NCBI GenBank assembly: GCA_022478985.1
Contig: JAKSZP010017509.1
Location: forward strand, 1 to 64,000
Source: Massospora cicadina
Lineage: Eukaryota; Entomophthoromycota; Entomophthoromycetes; Entomophthorales; Entomophthoraceae
Direction: 5' to 3'
Length of the DNA: 64,000 bases
The number at the start of each line of letters is the position of its first letter. Position 1 is the first letter of the stretch. The notes under the pieces are model-generated. The model made no database searches. It saw only the letters and a program-made list of their open reading frames with translations, and was not told the origin of the DNA. This document shows positions 23,029-33,931 of the stretch, piece after piece. The position numbers were made by a program, and so were the translations under genes.

Positions 23029-25851
23029 TTATCTGGTAGTTTTACCTTGAGCATGCTCTATAGATTGTTCAATACATGTGCATATGGTCTTTGGAGCCAA
23101 TCCTTGTTGGCGCAAAAGTGAAGAGAGTGGAAGTATAGGCAGCTTTGAAATGCTTTTTTTAAAGAAACTCTTGTCAATAAATTTTCCCATTTGTTCAAAT
23201 AGACTATTGGTGGAATTGCCCCAAGGTGCCTCAATTCTTTCACAGGCACAAGATAGAATTTTCTTCACAGTATCATACTGGCTGACAGAACATATAGTAT
23301 GAATCTTATCATTATAAGAAATATAAACTCAACTGCCTCTGATGAACGCATGGATTGATTCAGGTAATCGGCATAAAATATAATCCCGTTGGCTAGGATA
23401 TAACGAGGCAAATTATCATTATTAAGAAATGAGGTCAGATACTCTTCCTCCTCAGTGTTGGATGGATGGCCATATTTATAGTTGGTACATGAGAGAGGGT
23501 CTTCACATACAGGCTCTGTAAAACTCCCAGTAAGCTTCTTTGCGGGTTAAAGAACCATTCTGATAAGCTTTTATAAATTTTCGAGCTTCAGCTATATCAA
23601 TGTGGTACAACTCTTCAATTAAGGCTTTAACATCAGTAACCTCAGGTAATTGATGATGGTCACTAAGGTAAATCCAAAGTTTTCCTGATGATGAAAAGAG
23701 ACCAGATTTCTGAACTAAGCTTAAAAGCTCTTTTGGATAGTGAGGTCTCAGGTTAGTTGTAATAATCTTATCGACGCCTAAGTTTATATACCCATTATCA
23801 ATCAACTTATAGCCTAAAATTAATTGAAAAGTTTCCAGTGTCAGGAACTTTTTTGCAAACTCCCAGCAGCAAGTTCACAAAAAAAGGACAAGTAATAGCA
23901 GATTAAAATGTCCTCATGCTCTGAGCATACCAGACTTTCCTTAACTTGAGATAGACGTTTCACAGCGTCACTGACATAGTATGGGATAATTAGGCCTTGA
24001 AAATCATTAACAAGGAAATTCTTGAAAAAGGGCTGATCATCTGTCAGTAGTGGAGTATAAAATTCACCACGACTTTTTAATTTAGCTTGATATTCCTCTA
24101 AGAAATCTTGTGCCCATAGAAATGAGATGCTGTCAGTTTTCGATATAGGGCTGTTGAAATTTAACTCATAGGGTAGACTCTGGACTTTTGTACCACAAGT
24201 TATTACCAAATTAAATTCTAAATGTGTGCTATAAAAGTCCAATGGAAGGTTCTCAGGTTCTAAATTAAAATGATCCTCGTGCCAGTTAATAAAGCTTTTA
24301 TCCTTTTTGTTCATCAGAAGGTGGTGCGTTTGGACTTTAGGAGCTGCACTGCACTGCCAGGCGGCAAAAGAAAGGTGTATCTCAGAAGAAAATTTGCTGA
24401 GTGAAGCATCGATGAAAGCCCCAGATTCCTGACCAAAACCTTTATGAGAATATATAAGCTTGGCACCTGAAAAGTCTGATTAGATTAATAAAAAGGAAAA
24501 AGCTGGAGGACAAGGAATCAGAGCGGATTCATAAAGTAATGAGCCTTGTCCTACATCGATGAATCCCCCCCTTGGGTTGGGACCATTCAGTACTAAAAAA
24601 AAATGAGCCTTGTCCTACTAGCAACAAGAGATTGTTTTCAAGTGATTTTAAGTCAAGAAAAGTTATTGGTTTAAATGGGTTGTTAGAGCTTAGTGCAGAG
24701 AGGGGCAGTGAGAAGGCCTTGTCAAATATTGGTGGCTCAATAATGTTGGCTGTAGCAATAGGATAGTTCAGAAGCTGAAAACTCCCACCAGTTGTGCCAA
24801 ATCCAACTATCACACTTTTAGACTCATCTGTAAACCCATGACTTGAGACAGGATAACTAAAAATTTAATAATTATTACAAAGGGACTCACTTTTAGGGTT
24901 TCTGACAGCCTATATTCGAATGACTAGTTCATGTTAAAAGGCAAAATTGATAAGGATTACCGTATTGTTCTTAACAAGCAGCTGGCCTTGTGCAACATCC
25001 TTTGCTACTGTAATGAAATGGCCAGAAAGTTTAGGTTTTGTAAGTCCGAACACCATCAGGCTAGCTGTGTGGTCCTCAGTTGGGACACCACTTTTCTAAA
25101 AAAATATAAAATTAATATTAAAGGGCTGCATTTACCAAAATATCAAGATTTGAAACAGAAACGTAAGCAGCATAGCCAGGTTCAGCAAAGGTGAGGAGGG
25201 TAGACATTTTCAAAACAACATCATAGAGGATGACCCTGGAGCAAAGAGAGTAGTGGGAGTAAACCGTGATGACAAGGTAGACAGAGTCAAACAGGATGAT
25301 ATCATTCACAGCAGTAATCTGATGCTCCTAGATGGCGTAAGTTAAAATCAACTTAAAACTTACCTCAGGTGTCATTTCACTAAGACTGCCGAGTTGAATA
25401 AATTCACTCTGCCCATCCCCAAATGAAAACATAATGCACTGATTATCAAATCGGTAGCTTTGTGGAGTGAGACCAACAGCTTATCTCAGGATCGACTGAA
25501 TTTCCATTTAATTTCACTAACGAGCCACCCAGTGGATATTTGGGAGTGGCATCACCTTTAAACATCCGTTTGATCTTAGAAAAGATGGATCGATTATAAG
25601 GTTTAAACACCATGGGATCCTTGGGGGCCTGATCTTTAGTGAGAGGAAGGAGGGCAACCTCTTTGAGAAGCACTCTTTGGAAAATGGGCTGCAACCACGA
25701 TTGGTTTTTGTGCAAAGTCTTTTTGGGGAGTTGTTTTGCATTTTAAAAATAATAGCGCTGTATTCACGTTGGTTAGGTAAGAAGCTCCAGTGTTTATATC
25801 CCATTTCAGCATCGCCATCCTATATTTTTTAGGAGTATCACACATGCACAA
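23029..25851 (-). CDS. Unrecognised multi-intron protein gene (approximate extent)
   Basis: Minus-strand coding exons are separated by very short GT-AG introns: 25328-25363 (GTAAGT), 25096-25135, 24910-24960 and 24857-24890 (GTGAGT). The N-terminal half has short beta-strand-like segments with repeated hydrophobic-Gly patterns (SFGDGQSEFIQLG, VIVGFGTTGGSFQLLNYP, LLLLVGQGS), as in a beta-propeller. The C-terminal half is helix-like (DVKALIEELYHIDIAEARKF, YDTVKKILSCACERIE). This two-part plan recalls nucleoporins or Pol I factor subunits, but I do not recognise a family. Frame problems occur near 25700, 24860 and 23505, and a retroposon lies in an exon at 24555. It may be damaged or misassembled. 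The start could be at 25851 or 25815. Confidence 0.6.
24538..24618 (+). mobile_element. Ultra-short R-family insertion (47 nt) in an exon
   Basis: The 17 bp duplication AATGAGCCTTGTCCTAC (24538-24554 and 24602-24618) flanks 47 nt ending CTTGGGTTGGGACCATTCAG followed by TACTAAAAAAAA. It interrupts the minus-strand coding frame after LLLLVGQGS. The added 64 nt are not a multiple of three, and the frame then stops after about 20 codons. Without the insertion the frame continues as LLYESALIP. Confidence 0.9.
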
Positions 25852-26384
25852 CTAACTCTATTCTTAACTATTAACGCATAGTATAAAATGACAATATTTG
25901 ATTGGTTGTCTAGCTTTAATGGAGATGCATGTTGTGGTTATTAGACCAATCAATAAGAAGTTCGTCTAGTATTCCAAACGATTGTTCTTTTATCAATTGC
26001 AACGTCGGTTTAGTAAAATGAATTCTAATTGGTCAATCTTGTTGCTCAATTGGTGTGATGAATTTTTAGAGTTATATCTCGTTCGACTTTCACTCACATA
26101 GTTGGTATTCTCAATTTTTATGATACATTACAGTTTGTTTATGCATCGACCCATTAGAATTTAGAATAGGAGTTATATTGCTTTACTAGCTAATCAGATA
26201 TTATCTTATTTAAGGAGTGAAACTTTTGGGGGTTAGTAATCATCTAGAATTGACTAAGCTCGTTGAGCCAATCAACTATTCTGATATCTTAATTCTAATA
26301 ATTATAAGTAAAACATTTTAACGTTTTATTGTTTTAATTTTTCAGAATTCACACTTTTCACAATTTTTAATGGATTTTGTTATG

Positions 26385-26690
26385 TCATTGGAGATACATA
26401 AGTGCTAAATTTCAAAGCTCTAGCTAGTCTGGAAGGTAAACTTGAAAATTTCGAATCAACCGAATACCAAACTGCTCAGGCGTAATATACTGTCTGCCAT
26501 CGAAACGTATAGGATTTTCACATGCTACATATAAAATTACTATTAAAGTTAAAATTTTAATAGTTTATTTTATTGTAATCGGAGATACATAAGTGTGCCG
26601 AATTTCATAGCTAGCTAGTCTAGAAGGATAAAAATCAATCGCAAGATTCCAGCACAGATAGACACCGCAGCGAGTAGAGAAAAACTTTTT
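26385..26690 (+). repeat. Interspersed repeat family X, copy 2
   Basis: Shares ATACCAAACTGCTCAGGCG, CTACATATAAAATTACTAT and AATCGCAAGATTCCA with copy 1 (8975-9318). The block GGAGATACATAAGTG...AGCTAGTCT occurs twice here (26390-26440 and 26581-26630), an internal duplication. Confidence 0.6.
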
Positions 26691-27004
26691 GACAGTTCGC
26701 CATGTCACCCAAATATAGGTGACGGAGCAACGAACATGTTAACGAACAATTTGTAGGGTTAGCATCGCTATTAGCAATTTTAAATATGACGTCTTAAATG
26801 AAATCGAAGTGGTAAAAAGCCACCCAAAACAGCCGTTGGTGCTCAGAAGGAGTACGTAAGGAAAAGGCGCGCAAAACGAAGTTCCTAGCTATGTGGGTAG
26901 AGGTTAGATACAAAATAAAAATATTAAAAATTTTACATTGTACGATACTTTTTATTAATTTATATTTATAATAAAATATTATTTATATTACAGTGTATTA
27001 TAGA

Positions 27005-27150
27005 TCTATATATTATTTCTCAAAGGTGTTTTTTGTCGGTGTGAAATATCTCCCTTAATACTGTATCAAACCATCTAGTACAATACTGTATCAAAATTAA
27101 TGTTTGATACGCCATTTTGAAGATTATTTTTCCCTCTAATGATGAAAAAT
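27005..27150 (+). repeat. Repeat Y, copy 1
   Basis: About 140 bp repeated directly at 27424-27545: TATATTATTTCTCAAA, GAAATATCTC, TTAATACTGTATCAAA, TTTGATAC, CCATTTTGAAGATTATTTTT. A minus-strand X copy lies between the two. Copy 1 carries the 25 nt of an R-family insertion that copy 2 lacks. Confidence 0.7.
27057..27095 (+). mobile_element. Ultra-short R-family insertion (11 nt) with empty site
   Basis: AATACTGTATCAAA (14 bp) at 27057-27070 and 27082-27095 flanks CCATCTAGTAC. The paralogous Y copy 2 has a single AATACTGTATCAAA at 27474-27487 and no insert, so it shows the state before insertion. The poly-A tail is missing here. Confidence 0.8.
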
Positions 27151-27169
27151 TTGTAAAGTATTATTTTCA

Positions 27170-27430
27170 TAGTAAAATAAGAAGTTTTATATGTAACAAG
27201 TGAAACCCCTATATGTTTTCGATGGCATTCAGTATATTGTTACGGCTGAGCAGTTTGATATTCGGTTGATTCGATACTTAAAAGCTTTTGGCAAGCGGTT
27301 GGTGGTTTTGGGTTGATTAATAAGCTTAACGGTTTTAATAATGCAGTTAGTGATTGGTTGATATGATAAGTTAATTGGTTTTGGTAAATAGTTGGTGGTT
27401 TTGGTTGTTTCGATAAGTTTATATTATATT
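27170..27430 (-). repeat. Interspersed repeat family X, copy 3
   Basis: The minus strand matches copy 1: units of AACCAAAACCACCAACT, CGAATCAACCGAATATCAAA, CTGCTCAGCCGTAAC and ACATATAAAACTTCT. It is sandwiched between the two Y copies. Confidence 0.6.
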
Positions 27431-27545
27431 ATTTCTCAAATGTGTATTTTTATTGGTATGAAATATCTCTCTTAATACTGTATCAAAATTAATGTTTGAT
27501 ACACCATTTTGAAGATTATTTTTACCTCTAATGACAAAAAATAAG
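27424..27545 (+). repeat. Repeat Y, copy 2 (empty site)
   Basis: Direct repeat of 27005-27150 without the R-family insertion. Both copies contain an imperfect palindrome around GTATCAAAATTAATGTTTGATAC, split here as two half-sites. Confidence 0.65.
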
Positions 27546-27867
27546 TAAATATCTTAAAATCAATGTTTCATTAAAAAATTATATTTTAAATCTTATATTT
27601 TAAAAATTTCATTTAAAAATTACATGTATAAAGTGTCATGGTGGTGCCGAAGTCTCTGAATAGAATAGAATAAACGTATAAATAACGTACAAACAACGTA
27701 TAAATGTATAAACAACGTGTCAATCAAATTAAAATAAGTAAGTAATACAACATTTGCAAAAGCAGTGGAGCACTATTCTAACCTCAATAATATTGAGGTA
27801 GCAAGCGTTTGTTGTCATAATTTCTGAAAAAAAGTAAATTTTCTTATAAAAATAGTAAGTTTTTTGT

Positions 27868-27976
27868 TAAAAAATTAGTAAATATACAAATAATGTAAAA
27901 AATATATTCATTTGAATTAGAAAAAAATTTATTTTGAAATATACATCACACTATTTGTATATTTACTAATTTTTTA
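27868..27976. repeat. Perfect 25 bp inverted repeat
   Basis: The arm at 27868-27892 (TAAAAAATTAGTAAATATAC + AAATA) is exactly complementary to 27952-27976, with a 59 nt loop. Nearby 27781-27799 (ACCTCAATAATATTGAGGT) is a second hairpin. Could be the core of a small palindromic element. Confidence 0.75.
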
Positions 27977-28098
27977 TTAATATTTTTTCACAACTTCAAA
28001 ATTAGTTTTTTTATTTAAAAATTATATTTTATTTTTGTTATGTTAATACCAGTTTGCATCATTCGTTATTTACAATAATCTATTTTTATTGATTAAGT

Positions 28099-28171
28099 AC
28101 TATCCATAGGATAGTCGTATAAGGAATCCTATTACCAGAAGTGATGCGAAGTATTCGCATGGGTCACCTAG
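28099..28171 (+). other. Helitron-like 3' end (tentative)
   Basis: The hairpin TGCGAAGTATTCGCA (28145-28159) is followed by 8 nt and then CTAG (28168-28171) before a T. This is the classic layout of a Helitron 3' terminus (hairpin, short spacer, CTRR, insertion between A and T). Another hairpin, ACTATCCATAGGATAGT, is at 28099-28115. No Rep/helicase ORF is present, so it would be a non-autonomous copy. A possible 5' TC end is at 27005 (preceded by A), unproven. Confidence 0.35.
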
Positions 28172-28531
28172 TATATTATATTTTTAATATTTTTTCTCGC
28201 TTTCTAGCATTCGACAATTTGTCGATAGTCACATTTGGGCCCGTGAGAAACTCAACAGAATCACGCTGGGCGACGAACTGTTAAAATCACTCAAGTGGGC
28301 TGAAATATGACAGAACTAAATTCGATAACAAATTCTACTCGGCAGGCTACGATTGGTTGAAGTGATAATGTGATGCTATCATGATTAGTTGCGACGACAT
28401 CTAACGCCGGTGCCATTTAGCAAGGAAAATATACTTTAGTACCGACATTTTGCTAGACTAACCCATTAATCTAAACCTTTCTATCAATAATCTTCGCGTA
28501 TATTTTCTTTTGACTATCAAAATTAGATAAT

Positions 28532-29316
28532 ATGGGTTGTTTTTTTCCTGCTATCCTTTTTACCATCTTTACGGGAATAGCTTTTGCCAGTCCACCCATA
28601 AAATTTGATTTGCCTGCTTCTTACGTTCATACTGTTCAAAAAAATGCTTATCCATGTGGCTATCCAAAGACTCCCACGTCACGGTATTTTTAACGGCAAC
28701 TGCTGGTACTGGGCAAAAATTAAACTTTGAGGTAAGGTTGACTTTTTATCGGCTTTCGCACTCAAAGTTAAAATTCTAGATCACCGATTCAATAAATTTT
28801 TCAAAATAAATATGGCTCTAGAGACGACTTTTCGGACTCCAAGCTTGTTTTTACTCCTCAAGAAAGCGCCGACATTAACTTTTGCTTCTGGAATATTTTG
28901 GACAGCAGTATGTAATTTTCTGCAAAGGTCTATTTACTTTCTCCTATATTATAGACTTGACTCCTGGTCCCAATTATTTTCGCCAAGTTGGTCTTGATGT
29001 CCAAATAGGCAAAACTGATGAAGATTACCAGAAGCTCGCTAAGGCTGAGAACCTAAAGCCTCAGGAGGCGGTGCTTAAGCAATTAGAGGAACGGTATGGC
29101 AACATTGTCAATATTATGGACATGTTTAAGTCGCGCGATTTTGAAAAACTAGCTACACACGGTAACCGCTTTTTAAAAAAAGATCTTATGGTTTTAGAAT
29201 TAACAAAAAAGAGAATCGCTAATTTTGGCTTCTTGTCCGTTGGGGTCCTCATTTTTGCTGGAATCTGGCAGATACTTTACCTTCGGAGCTATTTTAAAAC
29301 CAAAAAGTTGATTTAA
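28532..29316 (+). CDS. ERV25: p24-family cargo receptor (Erv25/TMED10-like)
   Basis: p24 proteins cycle between ER and Golgi in COPII/COPI vesicles as hetero-oligomers and help sort cargo. Exon 1 (28532-28731) has a signal peptide (ILFTIFTGIAFA) then IKFDLPAS and a WLSKDSHVTVFLTATAGTG segment of the GOLD domain. Intron 1 is 28732-28779 (GTAAGG...TCTAG), exon 2 28780-28907 (ITDS, KLVFTPQESADINFCFWNI), intron 2 28908-28954 (GTATGT...TATAG), exon 3 28955-29316. Exon 3 holds AKAENLKPQEAVLKQLEERY (coiled coil), a TM segment (FLSVGVLIFAGIWQILYL) and a C-terminal KKLI, a KKxx COPI signal. KAENLKP and the WQxxYLxxYFKTK end favour the delta subfamily. Two single-base frame breaks (near 28668 and 28811, both by short homopolymers) interrupt it. 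Confidence 0.85.
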
Positions 29317-29964
29317 GTACACAACTCGTATTTGGCTCACCTCTATTTTTTATTTTGGATTACACCGTACTTGTATTTTTCATGACTTGTCTGATTTCGT
29401 CTACTTTATTCAATTTCTGCTACCGAACTTGTAGATAAAGTGACTTTTATCTATTTCATCTTATAACAATACTTGTCTCTGATTTCTAAGCTTTTTTAAT
29501 AATTAAATTGACAGTTAGTTAATTACTAGATTTATACCTGTGTTATACGCAAGGATTATAATTTTGGTTAGCTAATACCTTGTTATTAAAAGTGAGGTGG
29601 TTTATTGTCAAGAACCGTAAAAACAATTTTTCGAAGCTTTTTATTTGGTTGTTGACCCGTAAATCTTTTACAAATTATGGTTTAAATGAAAGTATTATTT
29701 ATGTTCTAGCTTTATTGTCTCAGTGCGGTTTTAGAATTTTGACTAGCTTACTAATTTTCAAGGTTTTTTAATCTGGCCATAAGTATACTAAATCAATGGG
29801 ACTATATCTTAACTGGCAATAGTAACGCATGTTGTGACGTTTGTATGACATTAAACTTTTTGTTTATCCTATTAGCTCTACTTTTTAAATGCATGCGAAG
29901 TTCTTTTTTGGTAGTTTTTATGAACGCTTTTACATGTAAGTGAGCTGACTCATCGGTAGTTTTT

Positions 29965-30012
29965 AAAAGCCACATCTGAGACCATCTAGTACTAAAAAAA
30001 GCCACATTTGAG
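29965..30012 (+). mobile_element. Ultra-short R-family insertion (16 nt)
   Basis: AAAAGCCACATCTGAG (29965-29980) and AAAAGCCACATTTGAG (29997-30012; one mismatch) flank ACCATCTAGTACTAAA, the conserved 3' end of the R family. Confidence 0.8.
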
Positions 30013-30990
30013 TGACATGACCTATTGATGAATTTATATTTATCTTAAACTCAACTGACAGTAGGCAGCAAGCTTATATACTAAATTAAAGCGCAAAGTT
30101 TTCACACTTGTTGTTTTGTTTTGAAATAAACCTTCAGTTTATAAACCTCTGTTTTAAAGTAATAATTGGATGGTTAAATAGTTTAATACATCTAAGCCAT
30201 TAAAAACGTAAATGCGATTATATCAGAGGATGGGCTTTAACATAACTTTGCCAAATTTCGATTGAACTGTGCTTCATTCATCAAGATTGATTATTTGTAA
30301 CAGGCTATTTGTTTACGGGTGCAACTAAATCTGAAAATATTGTTTTACATTTTTAACAGTTATAGTTATAGCATTTTTCTTTAAGCTAGTATACACTTCT
30401 ATTTTCATTAGCTAATTGTATGTAATAGAGAACCTTTACTTTAAAATAAAAACGTCAAACTACCAACTTATATGCACTTTATTCCTCTTTTAAAAAAATT
30501 ACAAGATAACTTTATTTCGACATACTTAGTCCCATACGAATTGTCGTATCAATTGCTAAACAAAATTGGGAGTTGATTGCCCAGCTTATTTTTTTTGGTT
30601 ATAAAGAAGTTTATGATAAAATTAAGTGATGAAATATGATATGAACTTGAGGCGTAAAATGTTGATTCGCTCCTAATCTATTTATAGTAATCGTAACTTA
30701 AGTCATTGCTATGAAAGCAATAGCTATTTCCAAAACTACTTGACATCATAGAGTAATATAGCTAGGTGAGATCTGAATACTTTTAATCTTTTAAAGCAAG
30801 CATTAATGTTCAAGTTGGCTTGTAGAAATTTAGTAAAATTATAATTTTAATATTTCTTTTTTGTTTGCAATGCACATGCTACTAAAAATAGTAGTTATTA
30901 GAATTCTTGAAGTAATAGAGTGGCTGATTAAAAACTCACAAATGTAATGATTAAGTTTGTATGCCTTAAGCGTTGTCTTTTGTCATGTAT

Positions 30991-31032
30991 AACATAGTGA
31001 AAAGCTAGTACTAAAAAAAACATAGTGAAAAG
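30991..31032 (+). mobile_element. Ultra-short R-family insertion (14 nt)
   Basis: The perfect 14 bp duplication AACATAGTGAAAAG (30991-31004 and 31019-31032) flanks CTAGTACTAAAAAA. Confidence 0.8.
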
Positions 31033-33080
31033 TGTTCAAGGAAATATGTCAATAAAATATATCCCAGAAGCTTTTCCAATCGGGACTAGTGGTCAATTTT
31101 ATATTGGCCAAGGCATTAATTATTAGGATGTAATGTTCCAGGCAACCCTTACATCTATTTATCTTTTCTTATAGCTCATATTCAAATTTAGCCTTAAGAA
31201 GGCTAGAGAAAATTAGCAGATGCATAAATTATTGATACACTACCGCAAGCAAAAATGGTTTGATTTGGGCCGCTATATTTTTACTAGTACTGAATTTTTA
31301 TTAAATCATTGTAATAAATTTACCAAGATATAAGTAGACGCATTACTTTTTTATACCAAAAAGTGATAAATGGTTACAAATGATATAAGATATAAAAACA
31401 CAAATAATTTTTTGGATTTCAAATTTTATACTAAGCCCAAGATCTAGAGCTAAGTTATAATTCATATAGTAAAATTAGTATTTTAATTATTTTTACGCTG
31501 ATTTAGAGTTATTTTAATGACCTTTGGTTTTTCTTTTCTTTCTTATTATCTTTATATTACGCGCAGCAGATAAAGCCACAACACAATTTAAGCTTGTTTC
31601 TAGAATCTGTGTAGTTGGATAATTATATTAAGACATCTGCTAGCATTTCTTTTTAAATTTTTTATACTATCTTAAGTAATCAACGAATGTCATCTCTCTT
31701 CAAAATTTGATTGGTAGACAAAAGCAACAAACAAGGCCTAGATAAAAATATTTTCTTGACAGAAAAGCATTAAATTATCATATTCATTATAAATTATCTA
31801 AGGCTGTATTACTGTTTGTATATTTTAAATGCATTCATTCTTTTTAAGTTATAAAATATTGTATATATCTAATTAGGTAGATAATAAAACATGTCATAAT
31901 CCAATTTATAATAGATTTGGATCATGCACAAGTTTATTTCTAAGAGCAGCAATAAAAATACTTTTTCAACCCAAGGGCATCTTAGCTAGTAGGCCGCTTA
32001 GACTAATCACTAATTTACAAACAGATAGATTAAAAACAGAAAAAATTATTTGCCGTCTCATGTAAATTAATCATAGATATAAAACAAGCTTAAAAATGAT
32101 ACATAATCTAAGAGCAACAAATTAAGGTGGTCTAAAAATAATTGCATAACTTTAAATTGACATTGCTTGCAGTAGAGCCAAATTAATCTAGAAAGCATTA
32201 TATAAAAAGATTTTTGTACAATTTGGAAAAGCATTAATTTAGGCTGTTGTCTTAAACTAGCCTTAAACACATTAAATAGTTTGTATTGTATTAGACTATA
32301 AAAATGGGTACTGTTAGCGCATTATGTCATGATTGATGTTGATTATAATATCCTATTATTTATATGATAAATGTCAAACATCTATTGCTATCAACTTCTC
32401 TAGTAGAAAGATTTATAGGTATTTAATGATAGTTTAGATTAAGCAATGTTTGAAAATAGGCAATTATTGAAAAAAAACCTTAGATCTTTTTTTAAAAAAA
32501 GCTCATATGCTTATATGCATAGAATACTTTTGCAAGATTTGAGCTTTGCAAGTAAATAAAGAGCACTAGTTATTGATGCTTAATATTAAAATGCTTTATT
32601 AGGCTTTTTGCTATAGTATAGAAAAAATGACTATAATAGCTATTGCAGTCTTTTCTAGGCTCAGCAGATAGTAATATTTATTATAGGAATATCACTTAAA
32701 AAGGATTCTCACTAAGTGCTATGCCCTGAAATACCTGCAGAGAAAAAAACCAATAATTTCAGTATTCCACATATTTGTTGGGGATAAATTATTGACTTAA
32801 GACCAGGAAAATAGATTGTATGATAATAAGAAAGACAAAATGAAAATTTAAGAGATTATCTTCATTAAAATCAATCATATGCTCTTTATATGTTACTTCT
32901 AACAATCAAATTGTAACTATGAAAAAAGGGTTAAACCAAAAGTCAGTGTGTGAGACTTATTTATATTTTGACCAGCACTCATTGGATAAAAATTATAAGC
33001 ATGGTAAGGTGCAAATAAGTGGATTGACTTATGTAACTATCCAGATTGCAGCTTCATGAATGACTTGATATTAAGTCCCA

Positions 33081-33931
33081 TGTCAGGAGAGTATCTGTAA
33101 CTCGCCAGTTCCCAGTGTGGCAGTGCAGATTGCACAAGGCCAACACCAGGAAACCAGCCAATATAAGGGCAGCTGCTAGTGCCCCGCAGATGGTGCTGGA
33201 GCTGGAGCAGCTAACCACAAAAGTGGTTATCCACAGTGGTAAACCTTCAATGGAAACAATGGGGTGCTGGGTGGGAGCAGTAGGGGGTGGCACAGGTTGG
33301 AGAGAACCTGGGTGGCCCAACAGAGCACCAAAAGAAGGTCTTACCATTGTTACAATCAACTGGTTAATATATTGTGAGACCTCCTCAAAGAGGTCTGTGC
33401 ACAGGTTTACTGGTAATAACATAAAAATGTACAAAAATAGGGTTTTATTTAAATGGAAAGATGATCAACAAGGAATGTTGGTTAGAGGAAAATGTATTTG
33501 AGCTTGGATAGGGAAATTGAGGTTATGCCGCAGTGGGCCTAAGCAGCGACTCGCCAATAGGGTGATACTTCTATTTAAATTAGTAAAATAGGCTAAAACT
33601 GACTTCATTCGAGTTATTGACTGAAGTTGGATTTGACCTGAGCGTGTTATTTCATAGTAGGAACAGGTTTTTAACCCTTGTTCTGAAACTAAGCACACTA
33701 AACCATCCACCTTAATTTGGTAAATAGTTTATTTTAACACAAATGCCTTGCTGCAAGGCTGGGCCCTAGGTTCCTCCTCCAGGCCAACCTGAGCATACCT
33801 GGCCTGCACCCAGTGCTAGTCCACAGTATGCTTTAGGTCTGAAAGGGCCTAAAGTTTCACCTTTTAGGCTTTTTGGCACCCAGCCTTGTCTTTAGTATTT
33901 ATACCCACAATAATATCATTGGTATATGACA
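33081..33931 (-). repeat. Left (3') LTR of D
   Basis: Starts TGTCAGGAGAGTATCTGTAA and ends ...GGTATATGACA. It differs from the right LTR by scattered, mostly transition changes. It contains one copy of the LTR-embedded ORF (33054-33434, minus), which remains open. Confidence 0.92.

Larger units (their letters stand above)
25852..28531. other. AT-rich intergenic DNA with X and Y repeats
   Basis: No gene supported. It contains X copies, a Y direct repeat, one ultra-short insertion, a perfect 25 bp inverted repeat and a Helitron-like 3' end, listed separately. The last 350 bp before 28532 must hold the p24 promoter, but I see no clear element. Confidence 0.5.
29317..33075. other. AT-rich intergenic DNA
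   Basis: No gene or large element that I can support. It contains two ultra-short R-family insertions (29965-30012, 30991-31032). The p24 terminator is probably within the first few hundred bases but has no distinct signal. Confidence 0.5.

Noticed and set aside
24551..24618. Nano-insertion acting as a new, precisely spliced intron
   Set aside because: The GT of the duplication and the available AG sites give excisions of 68 or 74 nt, which shift the frame. No GT-AG pair removes exactly 64 nt.
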